Source: Sulfurospirillum sp036802865 (lineage in GTDB: Bacteria; Campylobacterota; Campylobacteria; Campylobacterales; Sulfurospirillaceae). Taken from it: a DNA stretch of 64,000 nucleotides. Position 1 is the first letter of the stretch. Each line of letters begins with the position of its first letter. The stretch covers positions 496,001 through 560,000 of the forward strand of contig NZ_DAIRVK010000001.1 in the NCBI RefSeq assembly GCF_036802865.1, read 5' to 3'. The position numbers and the translations under genes were made by a program. Below are positions 43,425 through 51,941 of the stretch, one piece after another. The notes under the pieces are model-generated. The model saw only the letters and a list, made by a program, of their open reading frames with translations. It was not told the DNA's origin and did not search any database.

Positions 43425-43871
43425 ATGAAATCTCGTTTTGCAGATATCGATAATGCCATCAGTGCGTATGTCGCAAATGAAATTTCTTTAGAAAAAAATA
43501 AAGAACTTGAAGATTTAATTTTCTTTTCCAGTTACACTATTAAATTTGATGTTTTTAAAAAAGCAACTCAAAAACTTAAAAAAATATTACGAAAAAAGCT
43601 TCCTTATGAGTGGCATGTATGGGAAGTAGATGCTGCAAAAGTGATCGATACCTATCATTTAGAGGTAACGTATGGCAGTGAGCGATACACCTATCTTCTT
43701 CAGGCCCTACTAAAAGCACAAATTAAAATTAATGAAGCAGTTATGAGTCATTTTATAGGATTATGTAAAAAGGCGCATTCCTTTGAGTATATTGAAAGTA
43801 GAGCAGAGCAGATTTATAAGCTTTTATTTGATGATATGGGAAAAGACACAATGTACAAAACTTCATCATAA
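43425..43871 (+). CDS. Unknown helical protein upstream of pyk
   Basis: A 148-residue, Lys/Ile-rich, soluble and mostly helical protein (MKSRFADIDNAISAYVANEISLEKNKELEDLIFF...). It has a Trp-containing central segment YEWHVWEVDAAKVIDTYHLEVTYGSERYTYLLQALL and no signal peptide, cysteine cluster or known motif. AGGTG lies about nine bases before the ATG. I do not recognise it. It has its own promoter and is separated from pyk by a palindrome and second promoter. Confidence 0.7.
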   Translation: MKSRFADIDNAISAYVANEISLEKNKELEDLIFFSSYTIKFDVFKKATQKLKKILRKKLPYEWHVWEVDAAKVIDTYHLEVTYGSERYTYLLQALLKAQIKINEAVMSHFIGLCKKAHSFEYIESRAEQIYKLLFDDMGKDTMYKTSS

Positions 43872-43877
43872 CTTTAG

Positions 43878-43905
43878 GCGTTACCTGTAACGCTTATGAT
43901 ATAAT
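43878..43905 (+). promoter_or_regulatory. pyk promoter with palindrome in the -35 region
   Basis: TATAAT at 43900-43905 is preceded by a perfect palindrome GCGTTAC-CT-GTAACGC (43878-43893), placing the palindrome at about -34 to -19 of the predicted start. It could be the operator of a dimeric regulator of pyk or a short terminator for the upstream gene. Confidence 0.5.
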
Positions 43906-43957
43906 TTTGTAACAAAAAAGTGATAGAATAGAACTCATTTTGAAAAAGGAAACAGAT

Positions 43958-45403
43958 ATGGATAAAAAGACAAAAATCCTAGCAACCGTCGGACCAGCAA
44001 GTGATAGCGTAGAGATTTTAGAGGGATTAATTAGAGCTGGTGTTAACGTATTTCGACTCAATTTCAGTCATGGAACCCATGAATACCATGCAAGCACATT
44101 AGCAAAGATTAGAGAAGCCGAAAAAAATGTACAAAAAAAAGTAGGTGTTTTGCAAGATATTTGTGGCCCTAAAATTCGTGTTGGTAAGTTAGAAGAAGAC
44201 TTTCATTTAGAAGTAGGCGACAAGTTATATTTTACCAAAGACCAAATTGTCGGTAAAAAAATTGAAGAGGGCAAGTATGAGCTTTGCATCAATCAACCTC
44301 AAATCTTAGACATGCTTAAAGAGGGTGAGTACATTTATCTTTATGACGGCAATATTAGAGCAAAAGTTATTGAAGCAGACACAAAAATTGTAACTGAGGT
44401 TGAGAACAGTGGTAAACTTTCGTCCAATAAAGGTGTCAATTTCCCGAATACTGTAATTAACATCGAAGTCATTACACCAAAAGATGAGGCTGACCTTTTA
44501 TGGGGTGCGCAACATGGTGTTGACTTTGTCGCCGTTTCATTTGTTCAAAGCGCTAAAGATGTTTTACATGCACGTAAAATTCTTAAAGAGCATAAATCAC
44601 GTGCGCATATTTTTGCAAAAATTGAAAAATTTGATGCGGTTGAAAAAATTGATGAAATTTTAGAAGTCAGTGATGGCATTATGGTTGCAAGGGGTGATCT
44701 TGGTATTGAAGTACCTTACTATAAGGTTCCTAGTATTCAAAAAAGATTGATTGCCAAAGCAAATGCTGCTTCTAAACCGGTTATTACAGCAACACAAATG
44801 CTTCTCTCCATGGCTGAAAAAGAGATGGCGACCAGAGCAGAAATTAGTGACGTTGCCAATGCTGTTCTTGATGGAACAGATGCTGTTATGCTCTCCGAAG
44901 AGAGTGCTATTGGCGTAAATCCTATTCATGTTGTTGAGGTTATGTCTAATACTATTAAAGAGATTGAAGCAATTTACCCATATGGAAAATTTGAAGTCTA
45001 TCCTTTCTTGGATGAAACCGATATCATTTCCTCTTCAACAGCACGTCTCGCAGATCGTTTAGGTGTTGAGGCTATGATTTCACTGACCAGCTCAGGAAAA
45101 TCAGCACGTAAATTAGCACGTTACCGCATTAAAGCAGACATTTATGCGGTTACACACGATGAGCGAACAGCACGCTCTTTAACCATTGCTTGGGGTATTA
45201 AACCGATTATGAATATTGAAGCAAGTAATCTCAATATGATGCTTGGTAAAACACTTCAAAAAGGTATTGAACGTGGATTGATCGATAAAGAAAAATCTTA
45301 TATTGTCACAGCTGGCTATCCTGCAGGTGTTGAGGGAAGTACAAACTTTATTCGTATCTTGAAAAAAGCACAGATTGAATACTATACCGATATGGTACTT
45401 TAG
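43958..45403 (+). CDS. pyk: Pyruvate kinase
   Basis: A 481-residue glycolytic enzyme converting PEP and ADP to pyruvate and ATP. Motifs: KTKILATVGPAS at the start, FRLNFSHGTHEYH (substrate/ADP site), LQDICGPKIRVG, the metal-binding IFAKIEKFDAVEKIDEIL, and MVARGDLGIEVP. The C-terminal domain (about 340-475, SSTARLADRLGVEAM, TSSGKSARKLARYR) is complete. ATG at 43958 has AAAAAGGA seven bases upstream; an earlier in-frame start (43940) has no such site. Confidence 0.96.
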   Translation: MDKKTKILATVGPASDSVEILEGLIRAGVNVFRLNFSHGTHEYHASTLAKIREAEKNVQKKVGVLQDICGPKIRVGKLEEDFHLEVGDKLYFTKDQIVGKKIEEGKYELCINQPQILDMLKEGEYIYLYDGNIRAKVIEADTKIVTEVENSGKLSSNKGVNFPNTVINIEVITPKDEADLLWGAQHGVDFVAVSFVQSAKDVLHARKILKEHKSRAHIFAKIEKFDAVEKIDEILEVSDGIMVARGDLGIEVPYYKVPSIQKRLIAKANAASKPVITATQMLLSMAEKEMATRAEISDVANAVLDGTDAVMLSEESAIGVNPIHVVEVMSNTIKEIEAIYPYGKFEVYPFLDETDIISSSTARLADRLGVEAMISLTSSGKSARKLARYRIKADIYAVTHDERTARSLTIAWGIKPIMNIEASNLNMMLGKTLQKGIERGLIDKEKSYIVTAGYPAGVEGSTNFIRILKKAQIEYYTDMVL

Positions 45404-45455
45404 TTTGATCCTGTAGGTAGGATTTATTTTAATATTACCTTAAAGAAGGTTTAGG

Positions 45456-45461
45456 TACAAT
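45456..45461 (+). promoter_or_regulatory. -10 box for rplU-rpmA
   Basis: TACAAT, one mismatch from consensus, 39 bases before the rplU ATG. A short stem (ATCCT/AGGAT, 45408-45423) followed by TTATTTT upstream probably ends the pyk transcript. Confidence 0.45.
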
Positions 45462-45500
45462 CCAACCTCAAAATAAATCTCTCCCAAGAAGGACATACGC

Positions 45501-45809
45501 ATGTATGCAATTATAAAAAATGGCGGGAAGCAGTACAAAGTTCAAGAAGGCGACTATTTAAATGTCGATAGACTTGACGCTCAGCCAAAAGAGAAAATCG
45601 TAGTGACGGAAGTTTTAGCTGTGAACAATGGCGAACTTAAAGTGGGTGCCCCATTCGTCAGTGGTGCTACAGTAGAACTAGAAGTTGTTACTGAAGGCAA
45701 AGACAAAAAAGTTATCACTTTCAAAAAACGTAGACGTAAAGACTCAAAAGTTAAACGTGGTTTTAGAAGACAATATACTAGAGTAAAAGTTGTAAGCATT
45801 AAAGCTTAA
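45501..45809 (+). CDS. rplU: 50S ribosomal protein L21
   Basis: A 102-residue ribosomal protein of the large subunit, with the L21 pattern MYAIIKNGGKQYKVQEGDYL at the start and the basic C-terminal TFKKRRRKDSKVKRGFRRQ that contacts 23S rRNA. AGAAGGA precedes the ATG. First gene of the conserved rplU-rpmA-obgE group. Confidence 0.97.
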   Translation: MYAIIKNGGKQYKVQEGDYLNVDRLDAQPKEKIVVTEVLAVNNGELKVGAPFVSGATVELEVVTEGKDKKVITFKKRRRKDSKVKRGFRRQYTRVKVVSIKA

Positions 45810-45829
45810 CAAAAAACAATAGAAAATTC

Positions 45830-45900
45830 TGCCAATTTAGGTTGGCAAGCTTTAGTGCCATAGTGGCTAATATCGCTTGAAAAGCTTTGCTTTAAGAGCA
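45830..45900 (+). repeat. Structured intergenic element, copy D (between rplU and rpmA)
   Basis: A hairpin TGCCAA/TTGGCA (45830-45847) is followed by AGCTTTAGTGCC and the conserved 3' hairpin: GCTT (45875-45878) with GAGC (45896-45899, one G-T pair) and AAAGC (45881-45885) with GCTTT (45889-45893), loop TTT. Compared with copy C the 5' stem differs in sequence but keeps pairing. It ends 53 bases before rpmA, inside a ribosomal protein operon. Confidence 0.75.
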
Positions 45901-45953
45901 TGAAGAGGAGTTTAAAAACTCCAATTAAGATACATAAAGATTAGGAGTAACCG

Positions 45954-46214
45954 ATGGCTCACAAGAAAGGTCAGGGAAGTACCCAGAATAATAGAGACTC
46001 AGCTGGACGTAGACTGGGTGTTAAAAAATTTGGTGGCGAATTTGTACGTGCAGGCAATATTATTATTCGCCAACGTGGAACAAAAGTACATGTTGGAAAT
46101 AATGTAGGTATTGGTGTTGATCACACTATCTATGCATTGATTGATGGTTTTGTACAATTTCAACGTAAAGATAAAATAAGAAACAAAGTTTCTGTTATCC
46201 CCGCAAGTTTGTAA
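45954..46214 (+). CDS. rpmA: 50S ribosomal protein L27
   Basis: An 86-residue ribosomal protein that reaches the peptidyl transferase centre. The start MAHKKGQGSTQNNRDSAGRRLGVKKFGGEFV is typical; there is no long N-terminal extension of the kind processed in Firmicutes. Preceded by AGGAG. A strong terminator follows. Confidence 0.97.
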   Translation: MAHKKGQGSTQNNRDSAGRRLGVKKFGGEFVRAGNIIIRQRGTKVHVGNNVGIGVDHTIYALIDGFVQFQRKDKIRNKVSVIPASL

Positions 46215-46219
46215 TTTAC

Positions 46220-46247
46220 AGGTGGAGTTCGCTCCACCTACTTTTTT
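46220..46247 (+). terminator. Rho-independent terminator with TTCG loop after rpmA
   Basis: AGGTGGAG (46220-46227), the stable tetraloop TTCG, CTCCACCT (46232-46239) and then six T residues (46242-46247), six bases after the rpmA stop. This is the clearest intrinsic terminator in the window. Confidence 0.92.
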
Positions 46248-46336
46248 CTCCTCAAAAACAAAAAAATACCTCTAATGATTATACGATTACATGTAATGAT
46301 TAAAGGTATTACTCTACATATTAAAAGGTTTTTACG

Positions 46337-47443
46337 ATGTTTATAGACAATGTAGCACTCACACTTAGCTCTGGTAAAGGCGGACCTGGTAGTGTCTCTT
46401 TCCGTAGGGAAAAACATGTTATTCAAGGTGGTCCTGATGGTGGTGATGGCGGTCGTGGTGGCAATGTCTATTTCCAAATTGATAAAAATACTCACACACT
46501 TTCGCATTTCCGAAACAATCAACACCTCAAAGCCAAAAATGGTGAAGCAGGTATGGGGCGAAAAATGTACGGTAAAATGGGAGAGCACCTTGTGGTCACT
46601 GTCCCCCCTGGTACTCAAGTCTTAGATGCTGAAACAGGTGAAATTCTTTTAGATCTTTTAGAAGATACTGACAAAAAGCTTTTCTTAGAAGGCGGTATGG
46701 GTGGTCTTGGAAATACACACTTTAAGAGCTCAACTAATCAAAGACCTGAATTTGCTCAACCTGGACGTCCAGGCATGACCAAAGCGATCAAACTAGAGTT
46801 GAAGCTTATTGCAGATGTTGGACTGGTTGGTTTCCCAAATGTAGGAAAATCAACACTAATTTCAGTTCTTTCTAATGCACAACCAGAGATCGCTAACTAT
46901 GAATTTACAACACTCACCCCGAAATTAGGTGTTGTTGTGACAGACGATTTTCGTTCTTACGTCATGGCAGATATTCCTGGAATTATCGAAGGTGCGAGTG
47001 AAGGTAAAGGGCTAGGTATTGAATTTTTACGTCATATTGAACGTACAAAATTTTTACTTTTCATGGTCGATCTTGCAAATTACCGTGATCTTAAAGAACA
47101 GTACTATACGCTTAAACAAGAGTTACGAAAATTTTCAGAAAAACTAGCGCTTCGTGATTATGCGATTGCCCTTACACGTTGTGATACATTAAGCCCTGAA
47201 GAAACCAATGAAAAAGTAGATCAGTTTTTGAAGTTACTAGATCTTGAAGCTAATGGGTTTGCTTCTAAGTATAAAGTACGAGAAGATTTGCATTCTTATT
47301 GTCAAGATGTGCATGAGAGAGAACGTGCATTACCATTTTTTGTTATGCCAATTTCTTCTGTTTCAAAGATCAATATTGATCCTATCAAATATGCCCTATC
47401 AGATGTTATAACAAAGGTTCGTGATGAAAAGAGTAGTAGTTAA
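46337..47443 (+). CDS. obgE: Obg/CgtA GTPase
   Basis: A 368-residue GTPase involved in 50S assembly and stress signalling. The glycine-rich Obg fold (about 1-157, GKGGPGSVSFRREK, GGPDGGDGGRGGNV) is followed by the G domain with G1 GFPNVGKST, the switch FTTLTPKLGVV, G3 DIPGIIEGASEGKGLG, and a TRCD-type G4 (ALTRCDTL). AAAAGG lies seven bases before the ATG. Its 3' end overlaps proB by 20 bases. Confidence 0.96.
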   Translation: MFIDNVALTLSSGKGGPGSVSFRREKHVIQGGPDGGDGGRGGNVYFQIDKNTHTLSHFRNNQHLKAKNGEAGMGRKMYGKMGEHLVVTVPPGTQVLDAETGEILLDLLEDTDKKLFLEGGMGGLGNTHFKSSTNQRPEFAQPGRPGMTKAIKLELKLIADVGLVGFPNVGKSTLISVLSNAQPEIANYEFTTLTPKLGVVVTDDFRSYVMADIPGIIEGASEGKGLGIEFLRHIERTKFLLFMVDLANYRDLKEQYYTLKQELRKFSEKLALRDYAIALTRCDTLSPEETNEKVDQFLKLLDLEANGFASKYKVREDLHSYCQDVHERERALPFFVMPISSVSKINIDPIKYALSDVITKVRDEKSSS

Positions 47444-48188
47444 GGTTGGTACGCATGTACTCAGCGAGCAAAACCGTTTATGCAAAGAGCGTATTCTTAA
47501 TTTAGTAGAATTTATTGTCGCACTTATGGAAAAGTATGAGGTTATTTTGGTCTCTTCCGGTGCTGTAGCTGCGGGTTATTCTATTTTAAAGCTTGATAAG
47601 AAATTATTACATAATCGTCAAGCAATTGCGGCGGTAGGGCAACCACAACTTATGGCAACGTACAATAAAAAATTGGAGAAATTTGGCAAAAGTGGTGCGC
47701 AACTTCTTTTAACTGCGGATGATTTTGACTCACGAAAACGTTGCTATCACGCAAAGTGTACGATTGATACGCTTCTCGAAAATGGCATACTTCCAATTAT
47801 CAATGAAAACGATGCTACGGCAACCGAAGAGCTTGTTTTTGGCGACAATGACCAACTCTCTTCACGTGTAGCATACTATTTTGAGGCAGATCTTCTTATT
47901 TTGCTCTCTGACATTGATGGTTATTACGATAAAGATCCCCATAAACATGCCGATGCTATTATGCGTAAGATTGTCCATGAGATTGAACCAACAGAGCTTG
48001 AAGTTGAAAAGTCAGCCAATTTTGCTTTTGCAACAGGTGGTATTGTAACAAAACTTAAAGCCGCGGACTTTTTACTAGAGCGTGGCAAGTCAATGTTTAT
48101 TGCCAGTGGATTTGATCTCAGTGATGTAAAAAGTTATATGTTGGAGGGCGTTCATAACGGCGGAACACTCTTTACCTGTAAGGATTAA
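47424..48188 (+). CDS. proB: Glutamate 5-kinase
   Basis: A 254-residue amino acid kinase that phosphorylates glutamate in proline synthesis. Visible signatures: VVVKVGTHVLSE, LVSSGAVAAGY, PIINENDATATEEL, FGDNDQLSSRVA and LLSDIDGYYDKDP. It lacks the C-terminal PUA domain of the E. coli enzyme, as is common in Campylobacterota. ATG 47424 (following GTG 47421) has AAAGG six bases upstream within obgE. proA is not in the window. Confidence 0.95.
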   Translation: MKRVVVKVGTHVLSEQNRLCKERILNLVEFIVALMEKYEVILVSSGAVAAGYSILKLDKKLLHNRQAIAAVGQPQLMATYNKKLEKFGKSGAQLLLTADDFDSRKRCYHAKCTIDTLLENGILPIINENDATATEELVFGDNDQLSSRVAYYFEADLLILLSDIDGYYDKDPHKHADAIMRKIVHEIEPTELEVEKSANFAFATGGIVTKLKAADFLLERGKSMFIASGFDLSDVKSYMLEGVHNGGTLFTCKD

Positions 48189-48189
48189 G

Positions 48190-49107
48190 ATGCGCATTGT
48201 TTTTATGGGCACACCTTCTTATGCAACAACTATCTTAGAAGCACTACTTAAGGACGCTGGGATTGAAGTAGTACTTTTAATCACCCAAGAAGATAAGCCT
48301 GTAGGTCGAAAACAACTTTTAACACCTCCTCATACCAAAGCATGGCTTCTTGAACAGAATACTTCGATTGAAATTTATCAGCCCAAAACATTACGTTTGG
48401 AAGAAGCGCAAGTAAAAATAGCTTCATATCAGCCTGATTTTATTGTGGTTGCGGCCTATGGACAAATATTGCCTAAAGCAGTGCTAGATATTGCCCCTTG
48501 TATCAATCTTCACGCATCACTGCTACCCAAATATCGTGGAGCAAGTCCTATCCAATCCACCCTTCTTGCCAATGATGCGTACGCAGGTGTTACGTCAATG
48601 TTGATGGAAGAAGGCCTTGATACTGGAGCTATGTTGGGATTTTCTTATTTGAAAATTACGCCAGAGCATAATGCTTCTGCCTTATTTGACAAACTAGCAG
48701 ATTTGGCAGCATTACTTATCATCACAACACTGAAAAATTTCAGCTTACTCTCTCCTCTTACACAAGTCAGTGCCAATGCAACGCATTGTAAAAAAATAAA
48801 AAAAGAAGATGGATTAGTCTCTTTTAATCAAGATGTTCAAGATATTATTACCCGTTACAAAGCACTCACCCCTTGGCCAGGGCTTTTTATAGACTCTGGT
48901 TTAAAACTCATGGATCTCAGTCTTTTTAGTCACGAAAATGAGGTAATCTCAGGAGTTGTTAAAGCAATAACGTCTGATGGTGTTGTGATAACATGTAAAC
49001 AAGGCTCGTTGCTTCTTAAAACGCTTCAACCGGTCTCTAAAAATGCGATGAGTGCACTTGATTATATTCGTGGGAAAAGGCTTAACATTGGTGATCCACT
49101 GGTTTGA
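48190..49107 (+). CDS. fmt: Methionyl-tRNA formyltransferase
   Basis: A 305-residue enzyme that formylates initiator Met-tRNA using 10-formyl-THF. The N-terminal domain has MRIVFMGTPSYATTIL, the catalytic loop VVAAYGQILPKAVLD, NLHASLLPKYRGASPIQ (catalytic Asn and His) and an Asp in LDTGAM; a C-terminal beta-barrel follows (about 205-305). It starts one base after the proB stop, with AAGGA in the proB end. Confidence 0.95.
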   Translation: MRIVFMGTPSYATTILEALLKDAGIEVVLLITQEDKPVGRKQLLTPPHTKAWLLEQNTSIEIYQPKTLRLEEAQVKIASYQPDFIVVAAYGQILPKAVLDIAPCINLHASLLPKYRGASPIQSTLLANDAYAGVTSMLMEEGLDTGAMLGFSYLKITPEHNASALFDKLADLAALLIITTLKNFSLLSPLTQVSANATHCKKIKKEDGLVSFNQDVQDIITRYKALTPWPGLFIDSGLKLMDLSLFSHENEVISGVVKAITSDGVVITCKQGSLLLKTLQPVSKNAMSALDYIRGKRLNIGDPLV

Positions 49108-49723
49108 TTCTCTTGAATCGACACATCAATATCTTATTGGAAAACTACGAGATGGTACACTTCTTGCACCATGTGGTGTTGGAGCTACGATGCAGACCAA
49201 AGGTGTGGGAAGTCGTGGTAACAGTTGGGTTGGCGAAACAGGAAATCTCTTTTTTTCTTTTTGTGTAGAAGAGAAACAGTTGCCATTTGATTTACCACTT
49301 GCCTCAGTCTCTATCTATTTTTCTGTTTTAATGAAAGAAATTTTAGAAGAGAAAGGCTCGAAAGTATGGTTGAAATGGCCCAATGATTTTTACTGTGATG
49401 AAAAAAAAGTTGGGGGAATGATCACTTCAAAAATAGGTGCGATTATTGTAGGTTCTATTGGACTTAATATTCGTATTGCACCTGAAAATTTTGGGACTTT
49501 AGATATCATCGTTACACCAAATACTTTAGCCGAAGGTTTGATTGAAAAGGTTGAGGAAAAAATATCGTGGAAGAAAGTTTTTAGTAAATATAAGATAGAA
49601 TTTGATCAAAATAGAAACTTCTCTTTCCATTTAGATGGCAAATTGGTCTCGTTGCGTGACGCGATATTGTGTGATGATGGCTCTATAGAGCTAGAAAATA
49701 AAAAGGTGTACAGTTTACGATGA
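49088..49723 (+). CDS. birA: Biotin--[acetyl-CoA-carboxylase] ligase
   Basis: A 211-residue biotin protein ligase of the single-domain type without the DNA-binding HTH, so it should not repress transcription. The biotinyl-AMP loop KGVGSRGNSWVGETGNLFFSF, the WLKWPNDFYCDEKKVGGMI segment (biotin Lys) and VGSIGLNI are present. The likely start is TTG 49088 (AAAAGG seven bases upstream), overlapping the fmt end by 20 bases; GTG 49091 is an alternative. Overlaps parA by four bases. Confidence 0.9.
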   Translation: MVIHWFDSLESTHQYLIGKLRDGTLLAPCGVGATMQTKGVGSRGNSWVGETGNLFFSFCVEEKQLPFDLPLASVSIYFSVLMKEILEEKGSKVWLKWPNDFYCDEKKVGGMITSKIGAIIVGSIGLNIRIAPENFGTLDIIVTPNTLAEGLIEKVEEKISWKKVFSKYKIEFDQNRNFSFHLDGKLVSLRDAILCDDGSIELENKKVYSLR

Positions 49724-50505
49724 GTGAGATTATAGCGATAGCAAATCAAAAGGGCGGTGTTGGTAAAACAACCACTGCTATCAATTTGGCTGCCTCCTTA
49801 GCAGTTGCTGAAAAGCGCGTATTATTGATCGATATCGATCCTCAAGCCAATGCTACAACAGGTCTTGGTTTTCACAGAAGTGACTATGAGTACAACATCT
49901 ATCACGTTCTTATTGGCAGAAAACGTCTCTCGCAAGTCATTCTTGAGACATCACTTTCAACGTTACATGTCGCACCTTCCAATATTGGTCTTGTGGGTGT
50001 TGAAAAAGAATTTTACGACAACAACACTAAAGGGCGCGAGCTTATTTTGAAAACAAAAATTGAAGAGATTAAAGATCAATACGATTATATTATTATCGAT
50101 TCGCCTCCTGCACTTGGAAGTATTACTATCAATGCACTTAGTGCAGCAAATTCAGTGATTATTCCTATCCAATGCGAGTTTTTTGCATTAGAAGGTTTAG
50201 CGCAGTTACTCAATACTGTGAAATTGATTAAAAAAACGATCAATCCAACACTAGAGATTAAGGGCTTTTTACCAACAATGTACAGTACCCAAAATAATCT
50301 CTCAAAACAAGTTTTCGCAGACCTTAAAGAGCATTTTAAGAGCAAGCTATTTGTTGATAAAGAGAGTGCATCTTATGTGGTTATCCCACGTAATATCAAA
50401 CTTGCAGAATCTCCAAGTTTCGGCAAACCTATAATCTTATATGATGTCGAATCTCCAGGTTCTAAAGCGTACCAAAATCTTGCTAATTCAATTTTAGTGA
50501 GTTAA
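49720..50505 (+). CDS. parA: ParA/Soj chromosome partitioning ATPase
   Basis: A 261-residue deviant Walker ATPase that positions chromosome origins with ParB. The signatures IAIANQKGGVGKTTTAINLAA (about 4-24), DIDPQANATTGLG and IIIDSPPALG are intact. It has no N-terminal HTH extension, as in chromosomal Soj. ATGA overlap with birA; parB follows. No parS-like site was seen in the window. Confidence 0.96.
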   Translation: MSEIIAIANQKGGVGKTTTAINLAASLAVAEKRVLLIDIDPQANATTGLGFHRSDYEYNIYHVLIGRKRLSQVILETSLSTLHVAPSNIGLVGVEKEFYDNNTKGRELILKTKIEEIKDQYDYIIIDSPPALGSITINALSAANSVIIPIQCEFFALEGLAQLLNTVKLIKKTINPTLEIKGFLPTMYSTQNNLSKQVFADLKEHFKSKLFVDKESASYVVIPRNIKLAESPSFGKPIILYDVESPGSKAYQNLANSILVS

Positions 50506-50509
50506 GGTG

Positions 50510-51364
50510 ATGAGCGCAAAGAAAGTCTTAGGACGAGGACTGAGTGCCATTATTGAGGATGTAGAAGAGGCTTACAAACAAGATATTGAGCAAGCGAAAG
50601 ATTTAGTACGTGAAATTGATGTTGAACGTATTGTCCCAAACCCTTATCAGCCACGTACTCATTTTAACGAAATAGCATTAAAAGAACTCAGTGAATCAAT
50701 TAAGCGTCATGGATTGTTGCAACCAATTATTGTTGTTGCTAAAGATGATAGTTATATGCTTCTCGCAGGTGAACGTCGTTTACGTGCTACGAAACTTGCG
50801 GGTTTTACAAAGATTAAAGCGATTGTCGCAGACATTGAATCGAAAAATCTGCGCGAATTAGCGCTTATTGAAAATATTCAAAGAGAAGATCTTAATCCTG
50901 TAGAGTTAGCAATTGCTTACAAAGAGTTGATTGAAGAGTATAAAATAACTCAAGATGGACTCTCAGAGATTATTCACAAGAGCCGAACACAAATCACCAA
51001 TACAATAAGGTTACTAAGCCTAAGTGATCAAACTAAAAAATATCTCGCAGAAGGCGTTCTCTCTCAAGGCCATGCAAAAGTGCTTGTTGGACTTGATCCT
51101 AAAGATGAAGAGACGATTGTTAATACGATTTTAGGTCAAAAACTGAGTGTTCGTGAGACCGAAGCATTAGTTAAAAAGCTCAAAAGCGCTGATGAAACAA
51201 CTGGTAAACAAGAAAAGACCAGCCCTGCTATTCCCGAAGAACTCCAAACACTTAAAAGTAGGCTAAAAGAGCTTGGTTTTGAGGCTACACCAAAAGCTAA
51301 TACAATTACAATCCATTTTAAAAACGGTGAAGCAATTTATACTTTTTTGGAGCAATTAAAGTAA
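50510..51364 (+). CDS. parB: ParB/Spo0J partitioning protein
   Basis: A 284-residue parS-binding CTPase. The N terminus KKVLGRGLSAIIED, the ParB/Srx nucleotide-binding domain VPNPYQPRTHF and LLAGERRLRATKLAG, NIQREDLNPVELA, the HTH DGLSEIIHKSRTQITNTIRLLSL and a C-terminal dimerisation domain (about 235-284) are visible. ATG 50510 gives the usual N terminus although AAGG lies only two bases before it; GTG 50507 directly precedes it in frame. Confidence 0.94.
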   Translation: MSAKKVLGRGLSAIIEDVEEAYKQDIEQAKDLVREIDVERIVPNPYQPRTHFNEIALKELSESIKRHGLLQPIIVVAKDDSYMLLAGERRLRATKLAGFTKIKAIVADIESKNLRELALIENIQREDLNPVELAIAYKELIEEYKITQDGLSEIIHKSRTQITNTIRLLSLSDQTKKYLAEGVLSQGHAKVLVGLDPKDEETIVNTILGQKLSVRETEALVKKLKSADETTGKQEKTSPAIPEELQTLKSRLKELGFEATPKANTITIHFKNGEAIYTFLEQLK

Positions 51365-51414
51365 GATAATTAGTTGTTTGCGTTAATTTAATAAACTATT
51401 TTCCTTTGCTGTGT

Positions 51415-51420
51415 TACAAT
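51415..51420 (+). promoter_or_regulatory. Likely -10 box of the ATP synthase operon
   Basis: TACAAT in the 143-base gap between parB and the first atp gene, 87 bases before the atpF' ATG. No closer -10 candidate is evident. Confidence 0.45.
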
Positions 51421-51507
51421 TCGCGCAAAATTTTGATACAGCAATCTTGTTTGTGCTAAAAAAATCTTAAAAATTGAGTCTGATCTCGAGCTAAAGGAGC
51501 AAGAAAT

Positions 51508-51930
51508 ATGTTGGATATTATCCCAGCACTGTTACTGGTGACTGGAACTGTATTTTTAGTTTTGTTAATACTTCTTAACAAAACGCTTTATAAACCCCTT
51601 TTGGAGTTTATCGACAATAGAAATAACTCTATTAATCGTGATTTAGAAAATGCAGGAAAAAATGCCAGTGACGTTGTAGCCTACTATAAAGAAGTAGAAA
51701 CGATTTTGTCTGAGGGCAAAGTGGAGGCAGCAAAAATTAGAGAAGCTGCATTGACTGAGGCTAAAGAAAAAGCTGCAAAAAAAGTTGAGCAAAAAAAGAG
51801 TGATCTTGAAGCTCAAAGTGTAGCATTTTTTAAAGCGTTAGAGTCAGAAAAAGATGAGTTTAAAAATGGTCTGTTGGCACAAATGCCTCTTTTCAAAGAG
51901 AGTGTTGCTGCTAAACTGAGCCATATTTAA
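51508..51930 (+). CDS. atpF': ATP synthase F0 subunit b'
   Basis: A 140-residue stator protein with one N-terminal membrane span (about 5-25, LLLVTGTVFLVLLILL) and a long charged helix (about 35-120) that pairs with subunit b. Having both b and b' is normal in Campylobacterota. First gene of a seven-gene atp cluster lacking atpB (a) and atpE (c), which lie elsewhere in this phylum. AAAGGAG upstream of the ATG. Confidence 0.92.
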   Translation: MLDIIPALLLVTGTVFLVLLILLNKTLYKPLLEFIDNRNNSINRDLENAGKNASDVVAYYKEVETILSEGKVEAAKIREAALTEAKEKAAKKVEQKKSDLEAQSVAFFKALESEKDEFKNGLLAQMPLFKESVAAKLSHI

Positions 51931-51941
51931 GGAGTAACTGT

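Noticed and set aside
45904..51507. parS sites near parA-parB
   Set aside because: No 16-bp sequence resembling the known parS consensus with a central CACGTG was seen in or beside the par genes.
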